DNA from: Pardosa pseudoannulata
Taxonomy: Eukaryota; Arthropoda; Arachnida; Araneae; Lycosidae
Length of the DNA stretch: 64,000 nt
Direction: 5' to 3'
Assembly (NCBI GenBank): GCA_032207245.1
Contig: CM063502.1
Location: 52,363,617 to 52,427,616, forward strand
Part shown: positions 1-11,929 of the stretch, one piece after another
How the letters are laid out: each line of letters starts with the position of its first letter
Numbering within the stretch: the first letter of the stretch is position 1
Translations under genes and position numbers: made by a program
Notes under the pieces: model-generated
The model's input: only the letters and a program-made list of their open reading frames with translations
Database searches by the model: none
Told to the model about the DNA's origin: nothing

Positions 1-299
1 TAAGGGTCTATGGCCTCTAGAGACAAGGACAGAAGTACTAGCAAGAATGATTTACTGTGAAATTCTTATTACAGAGCATTGAGGCATGTTCATACTTGCA
101 CAATAGAAGTCTGTAGTGTCAAATAGTCTTTATCAGTGATGGTTTGAAGTATTTATTATGTCATTGTGGTTATGGAGTGTGATTCAGGCATCCTTGCGGT
201 ATAACTTTGAGTGTGATTAAACTGGATACTGGTGCTTATAAGAAATTACAGTTGCACTAGATGATTGTTTTTCCACGTGATACGAATATATTTAAGATA

Positions 300-1070
300 T
301 ACAGAGAATTTCAAATGGGTAATTTCCCTCTTGAATATGCTGAGATTGAGAAAAGGCAAATGTCATATACAGAGATAAATCTTACTGTTCAGAAGAAAAT
401 GCTTGACAAAGACATTCGAGTAACCTACCAGTAGATAAAAAATACCTTAGGAGTAAATAAGGAGTACTTTATTCAAATATGCCAAGTCATTTGAACAAGA
501 AAATATCCGTTGTCTTTTTGTACCACATAGACAGACTGAAAAACAAATATGCGACGTATGCTGTGAGATGCTAAAAATATATTAGTGAAGGGACAATCTT
601 AATAAGTCAACAGCTTTGTGGGAAAATGCTGTATTACTTTGATATGACAACCAAGATTTAAAACAATGTTTGTGTCTTTGATGACTTACCTATAGCTGTC
701 AGAAAATGCCTTTTTGTAAAGAAATGATAACTGATTTTTTTTCAAATCGAATGGAATTGTGGAGAGTTTCGATTTGGAGATCTAAGAGGTATATCATGTC
801 TAATATAAGAGGTGTGTGAATGTCTAATGCCATTGAAACCTTGAATAACATGTGACAAAATCAAGAATGGACCTCTTATTCTTTCATCCTCATAACGCTG
901 CAGCTTACCGGGCCATAGCCTGGACCCCATTTATCCAACACTATACCAGCAAATGTACACGAGTTTGCAGTAATGAGAACCTTCCGAGGTTTCCAACAAG
1001 CAGTGCGTATAACTCCCTAAAGAATTACTCCCTTGTGATGACGGTGGAAGAGCTTAGTCCGTAGGAACTG
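300..1070 (+). pseudogene. decayed mariner-like transposase
   Basis: Conceptual translation, crossing several stops and frame changes, gives a series of mariner transposase landmarks in the right order. A helix-turn-helix-like stretch reading DIRVTYQQIKNTLGVN lies at about 410-455. It is followed by a segment resembling the RKI..R-H-L linker, then YYFDMTTK at about 630-655 at the place of the family's WIYxYDPETK block, and a FFSNRMELW-like block near 740. The later HDNA motif appears only as HPHNAAAY near 890, so a catalytic aspartate is missing. No TIRs were found, and in-frame stops occur about every 20-40 codons. This is an old dead copy. The match is by eye to the mariner/SETMAR-type pattern; the subfamily cannot be given. 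Confidence 0.45.
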
Positions 1071-3328
1071 ATCACCAAGCCGATCATTCAGGTTGAGTTA
1101 AATTAGCAATTTGACTAGCCCATGAATTCATCGAAAGATATAGCAGTTAATTTTAATTACAATGTAATGAAAATTGGCATATATGGTTTAAGAATTGTTT
1201 TGGAAAGATAGACAGTTATATTCTATGGGGAAAGAAAATGAATTTGGAAAAATTAAATAAATAAAGCTGTATTACAAAGTTTTTCTAGTATTCTTTGTAT
1301 TTTGACTTACGTTATGAAAACGTTTTTAAACAGATTGTATCTCAAAACTTAATTACCTTTTGTATAAAATAAATAAAATTTCTTAATTCGTTTCTAGTTT
1401 CCAATGTAAAACAATTTTGACTTAAAATTAGAAAAAAGGGGAATGAATTTAATTAAAGATAGCCAGAGAATTAGATAGCTATCTTCATAGCATTACTTAT
1501 ATATATAAATATGTGTGTGTATTTAATCAATTACACATTTTTGTTGGCATATAGCACTTAAAAGTTCGTCTATCCAAGTATTTTCACACAGGATGCGTAA
1601 CTAGTGAAGCACGGATTAGTTTTTAAGTTAATTCTTTGTATGATCGTGTGGTTGTTTTTAGTATTTTTACTTATTTTTCATTTTAAAACTTTAAAAATAA
1701 ACAGGATTTAGAGTATTATTCTCTACTGGTACAAGTGGGGTAGTATGTAGTTTATTAATTTATGACTTATTAGTAGTGACGTTAATTGATCTATTTTGAC
1801 GTATAAAATAAGAGTTTGAATAGTAATACACGATATAGAAACATTTTAAAGCGTAAAGAAAGGTTGAGATATTTAACATCACTATTTAGTGGTAATGAAC
1901 ATTTACGGGTAGTTTTTATCTTTCTCAAAGAATACCTGCAAACAAAATTCTGTCTGGGTATTTTCTATAAAATAATTTACCAGATTTGAAAGTTTTAATA
2001 TTATTTACTCTTTTTAGGAAATATTAAGATTATATTAAACTGGTGAATACTCAAAGAAAATAGGATATAACTGCTTCTGTGATATTTCATGAATAATAAA
2101 CATAAAGAGCATCTACCATTCTCTTTTTTTACTTTGTATTGTATATTTTACTTTTTATAAGAATTTATATTCAGTTCACTAAGCGTAGGTACTTTTTAAG
2201 TTTTTTAAAGTATACAGTTTGTTGATGAACATGACCGACAAGTTTAGAGTGTCAGTAGTAGACAGTAAGGTGATGGAAAATTTCCTTAGAACATGCAGTC
2301 GAAAACCACGATTAATAAGTCAAAATAGCTGAAATATTAACAGCGGATGTGAAGAGTGGAATACAAAGGGCCAATGAGTTGAAGAACGAATTTATTTGAC
2401 AGTTACAATACAGTAAATGCATCACAATGCGAAAGATTCATACAAAAGTGTTGTGTTGTTTGTACGCATCTGACAATCCTTAAGTATGCCGTTGTATAAT
2501 TCCTAAAAAACTTAGTCGTCACGTCATTTTTGACTTTAAACTGATGTTATAAATTTTTTCTATTTCATATTTGCTGGTTCCATTTAAAATTACACCCTTC
2601 ATAACTACTCTTGCTATTTTAAAGACCTAAACGCAGTTTGTGACCTTATCTTCTACAGTAATTTTTCCTCATCTTGCCGCTTATCATTTTCCATTTGAAT
2701 TTTTTGGCCAATGTCACCAAAAATCTATATTTAAGTATATATATTAAAGAGTAACACATAAACTGTTGCTTATTTCTTCCCTAAAACTAAGTATTTTATA
2801 GTACATTAGACTCTATATAGCTTTTGATATTAATAATTTATTAAACGCTTAAAAATATGCACTGCCAAATAGACAGTGACAGCGAAACAAGTGAAAATAC
2901 TATATTTTAAGAGTGAGAAATCCTATTTATTACATCTAAACGCACTTTTAAATTATTCATTCGGAAGTTTAGCAGTGCAACTTTAAAATACAAGTAAAAT
3001 TTTGTTTCTCAGCCAGAAAAAATTTCAAAGATGTAAGTCATAATTTAACCATGAGTTGGGTTGCACAGGATAAGAAAATTCTGTTTCAGTTTCGAAAATG
3101 TAAATTTATTTGTTAGCTTTCAATACAATTTACGGGATGGTTTGTTTGCTTTATATTTGTAAAACATGCTCAGCATCGGGCTTTTGTTATAGTTTCATCT
3201 AAAAAGACTATGCTATTTTTCATTGTCCTGTTTGATTCTTTTTAAGCCGGTTTGATACATTTTCACTTTGAAAAGTAGTATGAACTTAGAACTTTTATAC
3301 CGGAGATTAGTTGCTCTTACATATAAAG
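1071..3328. other. gene-free AT-rich stretch
   Basis: No convincing gene was seen. A less AT-rich patch at about 2,240-2,410 contains a short peptide-like run (RKPRLIS, then IAEILTADVKSGIQ after a frame change). It could be the DNA-binding part of another decayed Tc1/mariner transposase, but this is weak. The remainder is AT-rich with no structure I can name. Confidence 0.5.
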
Positions 3329-5052
3329 TGGAAATGATTGCTTACCAATACAGATGCTTGAGTAATTTAAAAAGCATTTTAGAGACTCATGGAATGATTT
3401 AACTGCAGCATCTTATGATTTGATGTTAGTTTCGAAAAACATATAGCTATATTACATAAAACCATAGCTATGGCATATAAAATGAAAGATATAGCTATTT
3501 CTTGAACTTGGAAGCAAAAGGATGATACGATATGAAGGGTGATTTATTTTATATTTCTCATTTCTGATTAAGCCTTATAAATTGCAAACAATGGATTTTT
3601 AGTTTCACACTTAACTATTACTCATTTTTTAATGATATTAATACATTATTATAGAATTTTATCTAAGTAAAAATAAATAGTCAAAATATTTAATCAATAT
3701 TATCCCTTTATGCATAATTTCATACCAATAACAGAGAAACTTATATAAAAAGAAAATATAAATTGGAAATGATTTCTTACCAATATAGAAGCTTGAGTAA
3801 TTTAAAAAGCATTTTAGAAACTCATGGAATGATTTAACTGCAGCATCTTATGATTTGATGTTATTTTCGAAAAACATATAGCTATAACACATAAAACCAT
3901 AGCTATGGCATATAAAACCAAAGATATAGCTATTTCCTGAACTTGGAAGCAAAAAGGAAAATACGATATGAAGGGTGATTTATTTTATATTTCTCATTTC
4001 TGATTAAGCCTTATAAATTGCAAACAATGGATTTTTAGTTTCACACTTAACTATTACTCATTTTTTAATGATATTAATACATTACTATAGAATTTTATCT
4101 AAGTAAAAATAAATAGTCAAAATATTTGTTCAATATTATCCTTTTATGCATAATTTCATAACAATAACAGAGAAACTTATATAAAAAGGAAATATAAATT
4201 GGAAATGATTGCTTACCAATACAGATGCTTCAGTAAATTAAAAAGCATTTTAGAAATTCATGTAATGATTTAACTGCAGCATTGTATGATTTGATGTTAT
4301 TTTCGAAAAACATATAGCTATAAAACATAAAACCATAGCTATGACATATAAAACCAAAGACATATAGCTATTTCTTGAACTTGGAAGCAAAAGGATAATA
4401 AGATATGAAGAGTGATTTATTTTATATTTCTCATTTCTGATAAAGCATTATAAATTGCAAACAATGGATTTTTAGTTTCACACTTAACTATTACTCATTT
4501 TTTAATGATATTAATACATTACTATAGAATTTTATCTAAGTAAAAATAAATAGTCAAAATATTTAATCAATATTATCCCTTTATGCATAATTTCATAACA
4601 ATAACAGAGAAACTTATATAAAAAGGAAATATAAATTGGAAATGATTGCTTACCAATACAGATGCTTCAGTAAATTAAAAAGCATTTTAGAAATTCATGT
4701 AATGATTTAACTGCAGCATTGTATGATTTGATGTTATTTTCAAAAAACATATAGCTATAACACATAAAACCATAGCTATGACATATAAAACCAAAGACAT
4801 ATAGCTATTTCTTGAACTTGGAAGCAAAAGGATAATAAGATATGAAGAGTGATTTATTTTATATTTCTCATTTCTGATAAAGCATTATAAATTGCAAACA
4901 ATGAATTTGTATTTTCACACTTAACTATTACTCGTTTTTTAATCACATTAATACATTAAAATAGAATTTTATCTAAACAAAAATAAATAGTCAAAATATT
5001 TAATCAATATTATCCCTTTATGCATGATATCATAACAATAATAGAGAAACTT
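3329..5052. repeat. four tandem units of about 436 bp
   Basis: The phrase TGGAAATGATT(G/T)CTTACCAATA recurs at 3,329, 3,764, 4,200 and 4,637, giving periods of 435, 436 and 437 bp. The whole interval between repeats is also conserved, including CATAGCTATG palindromes, a TTCTTGAACTTGGAAGCAAAAGG block and a TAATCAATATTATCCCTTTATGC block. Units differ by scattered substitutions and small indels, and the last unit is the most diverged at its right end. No reading frame is preserved. This is a short local satellite-like array. Confidence 0.9.
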
Positions 5053-5500
5053 TTTATAATATTTACTAAATAAATACACATACATTATTTCAAGCACTTG
5101 ATTATACTCCAATGAAAAACAATAAATTTCATATATTTAATTCTTTTAAACCACAATACGAATGTCCTTTATCATCTGTTGTCTTCCGAATACTTTTCCT
5201 TCAGAAAAATATGGTTCCTTCTTTTATTGTTAACGTAGGCACAAATTCAATAAAATGATCGACAAGAAAAATATTTATGCGTTCTCTTCTTTTCCAGACT
5301 TTGAAAGAACATGGGAGAATGTTTTAGATATCGCTATTTGGACAGTCTTATATAGTGGTTTGTATTTTATTTCCCATTTCTTACTTTGAGGAGTTTTGAC
5401 ATTATTTTAGATTTTCCTTTATGTTACTTCACGCTCAGTTCAAAATTGATACGAAAGAATGCTACAAAAAAAAAAGTCAAACGTTTATATATTTCGGAAA
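5053..5500. other. spacer between two tandem arrays
   Basis: Nothing recognisable: AT-rich unique-looking sequence separating the 436-bp and 333-bp arrays. Confidence 0.5.
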
Positions 5501-5808
5501 AATAAACATTTTTAAAATGCAAGTATTTAATTTTCCACTAACAGGAAAGTAAAAAGGATATTTTTTTATCCAGAATCAATGCTTTCAATCCATCAAATCA
5601 CACCGCCAGTATGGTATACGTTTTTGTGTATTTCCTTTAGCACGAAACTATACATGAATTGATAAATATTTCGAATAAGCATCCATTGATAAACGTTGAG
5701 TTGAAAAGGCCTGAAGTGAGGTTTTGTTATGAAATAGAATGTATAAATGAGAGTTGAATAAAATGACTTTTCTGCTAAGAATCACAAGTTGAAAGTAAAT
5801 AGTAAAAG

Positions 5809-5840
<32 letters not shown>

Positions 5841-7450
5841 AAAAAAAAAAAAAATAAAAAAAAAAAAAAAAAAAAAAAATAGATAGAAATAAAAAATAAA
5901 TAAAAAATAAAAAAAAAAAAAAAAAATCAAAAAAAAAAAAAAAAAAGAAAAAGAAAAAAAAAAGATAAACTAGAATCATAAGTTGAAAGTAACTAGTAAT
6001 AAACATTTTTAAAATGCAAGTATTTAATTTTCCACTAACAGGAAAGTAAAAAGGAAATTTTTTTATCCAGAATCAATGCTTTCAATCCATCAAATCACAC
6101 CGCCAGTATGGTATACGTTTTTGTGTATTTCCTTTAGCACGAAACTATACATGAATTGATAAATATTTCGAATAAGCATCCATTGATAAACGTTGAGTTG
6201 AAAAGGCCTGAAGTGAGGTTTTGTTATGAAATAGAATGTATAAATGAGAGTTGAATAAAATGACTTTTCTGCTAAGAATCACAAGTTGAAAGTAAATAGT
6301 AACTAGAATCATAAGTTGAAAGTAACTAGTAATAAACATTTTTAAAATGCAAGTATTTAATTTTCCACTAACAGGAAAGTAAAAAGGAAATTTTTTTATC
6401 CAGAATCAATGCTTTCAATCCATCAAATCACACCGCCAGTATGGTATACGTTTTTGTGTATTTCCTTTAGCACGAAACTATACATGAATTGATAAATATT
6501 TCGAATAAGCATCCATTGATAAACGTTGAGTTGAAAAGGCCTGAAGTGAGGTTTTGTTATGAAATAGAATGATTAAATGAGAGTGAAAATGACTTTTCTG
6601 CTAAGAATCATAAGTTGATAGTAACTAGTAACTAGAATCATAAGTTGAAAGTAACTAGTAATAAACATTTTTAAAATTTTTTAATTTTCCACTAAATAAG
6701 TAAAAAGAAAATTTTTATCCAGAATCAATGCTTTCAATCAACCACAAAAAGAAAATAAATACATTTTTGTGTATTTCCTTTAGCACACTAACTATACATG
6801 AATTGAAATATTTGATACGAAGTGAAAATGTTTATAAATCTCTGAATTGTTTTTATGCTAAGATAATGTATCTAAATGAGAACAATATTTTATAATATCA
6901 CAATAAAAAGTCATTTTTTGATAAAACATTTTAATAAACATATAACAAAATAAATAAACATGAGTTTTTAAATAAAACAATAATTATTTTAATTGAAAAG
7001 AAAGTAAAAAGGAAATTTAACACATTGTTTTCAATCCATAACAATAACGCAGTATGGGGCATTACATTTTTTTTTCCTTTAGCACATAAACTATACAAGA
7101 AAAAAAACTTAGAAACCTCATTATCTTCAAGAGGTCCAACGGATTCTTTTGAAATAAAGAAACGCTCAAATTTTTAACTGACAACTTTCAGGTTAAGCTA
7201 TTGTATTGCTTCTGTAGATTCTCACTTTAAAATCATGCTTTAGTTTTCTTTTCCATAAAACATATGCTGTCGTGCTATCTGCAACAGCTCATGTGTTTAT
7301 TTCATTTTAAATTCGTAGGTTCATTAAATAGCATCTTTTATATTCCCTTTTTCACGGAATTATACATGAAAAGATAAATCATTCAAACAGATATCCATTG
7401 ATTAATTTTTAGTTTAAAAAATTTCAGGTTAAATCGAATGATGAAGAAGT
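5501..7450. repeat. 333-bp tandem array with a decay gradient
   Basis: Units begin with AATAAACATTTTTAAAATGC at 5,501, 5,998 and 6,331, and again at 6,660 in degraded form. Units 2 and 3 are 333 and 329 bp long. Unit 1 is lengthened by an A-rich insertion at 5,806-5,963. The first three units are nearly identical. From 6,660 the copies lose similarity: recognisable pieces remain at about 6,660-6,880, 6,980-7,110 and 7,340-7,430 (for example the ACTATACATGAA and ATCCATTGAT blocks). A 30-bp sub-repeat (ATCATAAGTTGAAAGTAACTAG) is itself duplicated at unit junctions. No coding capacity was seen. Confidence 0.88.
5806..5963. repeat. A-rich homopolymer-like tract
   Basis: About 150 bases are almost purely A on the + strand, broken by single T, C or G and GATAGAAATAA-type interruptions. 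It lies inside the first unit of the 333-bp array and is absent from the other units, so it is a later insertion or expansion. It may also contain assembly error, because such tracts are hard to sequence. Confidence 0.85.
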
Positions 7451-7675
7451 ATTTATTTATACAACAAAATTATATTTCCTGCTTTCTAGTAATCATCAAA
7501 CTGTTATTAAAAACATTATGTAATTTTAAAAATAACATTTTTCCAGAAATAAGTAGAAAAAATATTCAATTTGTTTCGAAACATGATGATTCATTTACAA
7601 ATAATGGAACTTCTTTCAGCTTCAAGCATAGGATAGCTTTACCTTATACCTATTTCTAAAATCATATACAAACTA

Positions 7676-8399
7676 CGAGGCTCATCCAGAAAGAAAGTTA
7701 CCCGATGTTTTACCCTTTAAAGTAAACTCAATTAGCTTTGTGAATTGCGCATGCGTAATAGATCTATGACGTATCAATCATATGCCAGCTGGACAGGTAC
7801 CGACTCCTGCCAGTAGCGTAGTAACAGTGGTCCGAAATGGAAACTCTAATTCCTTCTCCCGCCTCCTGCATATGGTTCGGTCGATGATCTTGAATGCACA
7901 AAGCATTGCCCCAATTGAAATTAATTATCAGCTTTGTCAGGTTTTTGAGCCGAAACTAACACCCGAACACAAAATTAGAATAAGTCCTGACAATTCTAGA
8001 AAGGTATCACGATGACGGCGATGAGTTCCTCGACAGGATCCTCAGGGGCATTGAGATTTCGATTTCGCACTTTACACCGGAAACCAAGCAGCAGTCAATG
8101 TATTGGCGTCATAGTGGATCTTATGTCAGGACCAAACTCAAAAAGACGCTGTCGGTACGGAAAGGGATGTGCACGGTGTTCTGGAACAGGAAGCTTGGTT
8201 CCATTCACAGACGGCAGAGTTCTATGACAGAGGGATACAAAAGTTGATCCCGCAATACGACAGTTGTTTCAATTCTGCTGGTGGCTATGTTGAAAAATAG
8301 CTGAAACATTGATGTACGTGTTGCCAATAAATATGTCCCTGAAATTATGAGTTCTTTTTTTCTTTTGAGTAGGGAAACTTACTTTCTGGATGGACCTCG
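7676..8399 (+). mobile_element. internally deleted mariner element with TIRs
   Basis: The left end CGAGGCTCATCCAGAAAGAA and the right end (reverse complement CGAGGTCCATCCAGAAAGTA) match in about 21 of 24 bases and are flanked by TA (7,674-7,675 and 8,400-8,401), the mariner target duplication. At 724 bp it is much shorter than the roughly 1.3 kb of intact mariners. It holds remnants of a transposase but cannot be autonomous. The TIRs could still be acted on by a transposase supplied from elsewhere. Confidence 0.88.
7782..8300 (+). pseudogene. mariner transposase remnant
   Basis: Fragments of a mariner transposase occur in the correct order but in different frames. IAPIEINYQLCQVF corresponds to the N-terminal helix-turn-helix. 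LTPEHKIRIS, GDEFLDRI and ISHFTPETKQQSMYW lead up to and follow the first catalytic aspartate, and KKTLSVRKGMCTVFW comes next. The C-terminal AEFYDRGIQKLIPQYD...GGYVEK ends at a stop at 8,298-8,300. The TGDE motif holding the first Asp has become RGIE. The part with HDNARPH and SPDLAP (second and third Asp) is deleted between CTVFW and AEFYD. Another deletion removes sequence between the N-terminal helices and LTPEHK. Dead copy, high confidence in family. Confidence 0.85.
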
Positions 8400-8469
8400 T
8401 ATATAAAAACTTCTTTTAATCAAGCAGCTTTAATGCTAAATACAATAGTTAATTAATCACAATAATTAA

Positions 8470-8483
8470 CCCATTCCCTGCCA
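8470..8483 (+). repeat. piggyBac left terminal inverted repeat
   Basis: CCCATTCCCTGCCA directly follows TTAA and pairs with the right end in inverted orientation with two mismatches. Confidence 0.9.
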
Positions 8484-8487
8484 TGGG

Positions 8488-8505
8488 CCCCATTTGGGGA
8501 TCACG
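8488..8505 (+). repeat. piggyBac subterminal repeat, left
   Basis: CCCCATTTGGGGATCACG is an exact 18-base inverted match to 10,395-10,412 and contains the near-palindrome CCCCATTTGGGG. A variant, ATCCCCATTTGGGGCTCACG, is at 8,831-8,850. Likely transposase binding sites, by analogy with internal repeats in other piggyBac ends. Confidence 0.85.
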
Positions 8506-9349
8506 AAAATTTTTATCTTGTTCATCCCTAAATTTTAGGTTTTCATTTATTTTTAAAGTCATGTGTCTACATAATAGTCTACTCTTAATGGAGATAGCTA
8601 ATTTATTAGTTTTATTTGCAAAATAAAGTACATATATGACATTTTTTCGAAAAATTTCCTGTAAACAACGCTTTTTCACATATGTCTATTTTCTAAGTGA
8701 ATATATTAATTTATATTAAAATGAATTATTTTTTCTGACAGAGGTTGTTTGCACATGAGTTCTGAGTAATATAAAATAAAAATTGAGCACATTGTTTACT
8801 TCATGCCGTCAGCACCTGTAAAATACAATGATCCCCATTTGGGGCTCACGGTTATTGCAATGTAAAATGATTTATTTATGCTACAATTGAAATTTTCATT
8901 TGTTCAGTTATCTGGCGCAATATGTTTCCGGAATTTCCAAAAAGGCTGTTACCCACAAAAGTGTGGAATGCTTCCACTGACAAATATAGACTTGATACGG
9001 GGGGAAAGAAAGGGGGAGAGTTCCAGAAAGAATGTTTCTAACGAAAATGTTGAATTTGCCCACTAATAATAATAATAGAAACAAGATGTGGGGGTGGAAA
9101 TAGCAGGTGTTGAGAGCAGGTGATTCTGAAACGCACCTGCTTCTAATTGGGGTGGGACGTCGCCAGTCCTTTTCGTCTATTGGGCAAGATATTTAAAATT
9201 TTAGAGCAGATGGACATGAACATTGTGCTGAGAAGTTGTGTCATTTAGAGAGTTTTATCCGCAAGATCAACATGGTTGGATTTTGATAAATGTCAGTATT
9301 ATTATAATTTGTGTTTTTTAAATATTTTTTTTATTTCATTTGGATAATC

Positions 9350-10363
9350 ATGAGTAGAAGAAAATTTTCAACGCTAAGAGAGCTTGAAGAATATTGGGAC
9401 AATGATCTTGATTTGACAGATGATGATGACCCAGGAGGTACTATTGACATAGTTGAATTACCACCAGATAGAGTGGATGATGTGTCTATGAAGGTAAGCC
9501 AAGTAGAATTTCAGAAAAAGATAATTTAGAAGGAGATACTTATGGATTAGGTGTGTCAGTAATATTGAATAAGATAGCAACCATAGACAAACCAGAGGAA
9601 CACTGCTTTTATTTCGATAATTTTTTCACAAGTTTTGATTTGCTGAAAAATCTAAAAGAGAGAAATATACCTGTGACAGGAACGGTGAGATGTAATAGGA
9701 TGAATAAGTGCCCTATAAAAACAGATAAGGAAATGAAGAAAGAATTTAGAGGGGCTTTTGATTATAGATATGATGAAATAAATGGAATATTTGGTCTTGT
9801 TTGGAAAGATAACAGCATTGTTAAAATGTTATCAAATCATTTGGAAGTTTTACCTTTGGGACGTGTGCCGAGATGGTCTACGGCTGAGAAAAAAATATTA
9901 ATTCCACAACCCATTGCCATTGTAAATTACAATAAGAACATGGGAGGTGTTGACAAGCTTGACTGGATTGTACAAAAGTATAGGATAAAAATTAGAGGCA
10001 AAAAATGGTACTTTCCTATTTTCACTAATGCAGTGGATGTGGCTCTAGTTAATGCTCATACAATATATTGTATTGCTAATGGAAAAATGTTGCTATTAAA
10101 TTTCAGACGAGAAGTTGCACGGTTCTATTTGAATTTACATTCCGTGTCTGACCCGAAAAATTGTGGACGACCATCGTACAGTGTGAGTTCACAGAAGCGC
10201 GTACCAGAAGACATAAGAAAAAATCCTCAAGGACATTATTTAGAAAGAACATTGGACGGAAAACAAAGAAAATGTGCAGTTTGTAAAAAAAAATGTTCGG
10301 AAACAGTGCGTGAAGTGTGATGTAGGATTACACGTAGAATGTGTTATTCCATGGCACTCTTAA
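9350..10363 (+). pseudogene. piggyBac-like transposase, deleted and frameshifted
   Basis: ATG at 9,350 begins an acidic N-terminus (MSRRKFSTLRELEEYWDND, then an Asp-rich run) typical of piggyBac-derived transposases. At about 9,485 the frame jumps from DDVS to YEGKPSRISEKD, which belongs near the middle of the DDE_Tnp_1_7 domain, so roughly 200-250 residues are missing, including the first catalytic Asp. The rest is preserved. YFDNFFTS carries the second Asp (near 9,620), and MGGVDKLDW carries the third Asp and its neighbour (near 9,950). Near 10,290 a run of nine A causes a frameshift. With one A fewer, the frame continues through a Cys-rich C-terminal domain (CAVC, CVKC, HVEC) to a stop at 10,361-10,363. 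Without the first Asp it cannot be an active transposase. Confidence 0.9.
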
Positions 10364-10394
10364 AAAAATTTACAGTTATTTACATGCAATGTAC

Positions 10395-10412
10395 CGTGAT
10401 CCCCAAATGGGG
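10395..10412 (-). repeat. piggyBac subterminal repeat, right
   Basis: CGTGATCCCCAAATGGGG is the exact reverse complement of 8,488-8,505. Confidence 0.85.
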
Positions 10413-10530
10413 ATTGATTTTTAAATCCATAAAAAACATATTTTTTTTCTGTATTGTAAAATTTAATGTACTACATTGGTTTACATGTAAATACGTAACT
10501 ATATATTAAAAAAATATTTAAAAAAAAATC

Positions 10531-10544
10531 TGGCAGTTAATGGG
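10531..10544 (-). repeat. piggyBac right terminal inverted repeat
   Basis: TGGCAGTTAATGGG directly precedes TTAA; its reverse complement is CCCATTAACTGCCA. Confidence 0.9.
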
Positions 10545-10548
10545 TTAA

Positions 10549-11925
10549 TGAAAAATAGAAAACTAGTTCTTGGTTATTTTGAGATATTTATATATTAAAA
10601 GGTCAGATGTCAAATATACATTTATAATAAACTTTTTCAAATATTTGTTAAGTATCTTTATGGCAATAACTACATTAAAATCATTTTTAGTTTTCCTTTT
10701 CTTTAATAAGTATTCAAGAAAATTTTTAAATATCAGATATCATTTTCCGAAAAAAAAGTCTGATTAAAAGATATAATTCTATGTAAACTTATTCCTTGAA
10801 AAATGAAAAAAAAAACTTTTATACAAAAAGTTCTTAGTTCTAATATATTATGACTGAAGTGTTTTTATCCGATATTTTTTTTTTTTTTTTAGATTTTAAC
10901 ATGACTATTGACATCGATAAGAAATGTTTTAATACATTATTACTTAAGGCAGTTTTTAAAATTTCTTTTTTATATAAAAAAAGGTTTAATTCATTTTATC
11001 AGGTAATTTAATTTGAAAAAAATACTTCTTTTTTGTCTTAAAGGGTTTAGCTACTTCTTACTTTTTTTTTTAAATAAATTGAACAATAAAAAACTACTGA
11101 AATCCATGCTACATTTTATGATTTTTTTACAAGAAAAATCATTCCATTTCCTTCAAGCCATCATTAAATGAAATTGATTAATATATTTTTTAAAAAAAAG
11201 TAGAATCAGAACATTTTCATTTGAAATTTTTCATATGTTTGAATGACTTTAGCAGAAGTATTTTCCATTCATTGGAAAATGAACACGAATTAATATTTCA
11301 AACACATATGAAACGACTGAGATGAAATTAATTTTCAAATAGCTTATTAATTTCGTTGCATGTAAATAGAAAATTCAAATTGATTTAGAATTTTACAGTC
11401 CCATTTTCAACTCTTTATTGCACGATAGAATCATATTTTTGATTAACTAGTAACAAATGGGGTGCTATTCAAACTTAATAAAAGTTTATGAAAGCTTCCT
11501 ATCAATGATACACTCCATTATTTAATGCAAATGATATACTGAAAAAGTTATTGACGTAATTGTTTTCATTTCTGTAAAGAATATAAATAAATTAATATAT
11601 TTTCAATCCAGTTTCGTATACTGCAGTTTACTAAATTCATAAATTCATAATTGCCCATTATATAGTAAATATTTCAACCATTCTTCACTTTTTTTTCTTT
11701 TTCAACTTACCTTTCTTCATTAAACAAAATCAATATACTCGATATTGATATTAATTCTATATTTCCTATCAGTCAGAAATTGTGTTAAAACTACACCAAA
11801 TAATGAAGAAATAATTACAGTCAATAATTCTTAATTATTTCTTGTTGAAGTTGTTGTGGAAGTTCATAATACGAATTTTGCAGGTTCATTATATACAGCA
11901 AGAAGTGTTTCCTGCAATTTGGATG
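10549..11925. other. gene-free AT-rich stretch
   Basis: Very AT-rich, with several A or T runs. I see no gene, RNA or repeat that I can name. Confidence 0.55.
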
Positions 11926-11929
11926 AACC

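Larger units (their letters stand above)
8470..10544 (+). mobile_element. piggyBac-like transposon, internally deleted
   Basis: The element is bounded by TTAA at 8,466-8,469 and 10,545-10,548, the signature piggyBac target site. Its ends are CCCATTCCCTGCCA and TGGCAGTTAATGGG, inverted repeats matching in 12 of 14 bases. An 18-bp subterminal inverted repeat lies just inside (8,488-8,505 and 10,395-10,412), with a third related copy at 8,830-8,850. It carries one transposase remnant on the + strand. At about 2.1 kb it is shorter than expected because of a central deletion in the coding region. Confidence 0.93.

Noticed and set aside
3340..4660. Donor-like GTAAGC on the minus strand in every 436-bp unit
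   Set aside because: It repeats with the satellite and has no matching acceptor or open frame.
5648..6339. Minus-strand frames within the 333-bp array
   Set aside because: They are repeated because the DNA is repeated. The composition is unremarkable, and one runs through the A-rich tract as poly-Phe.
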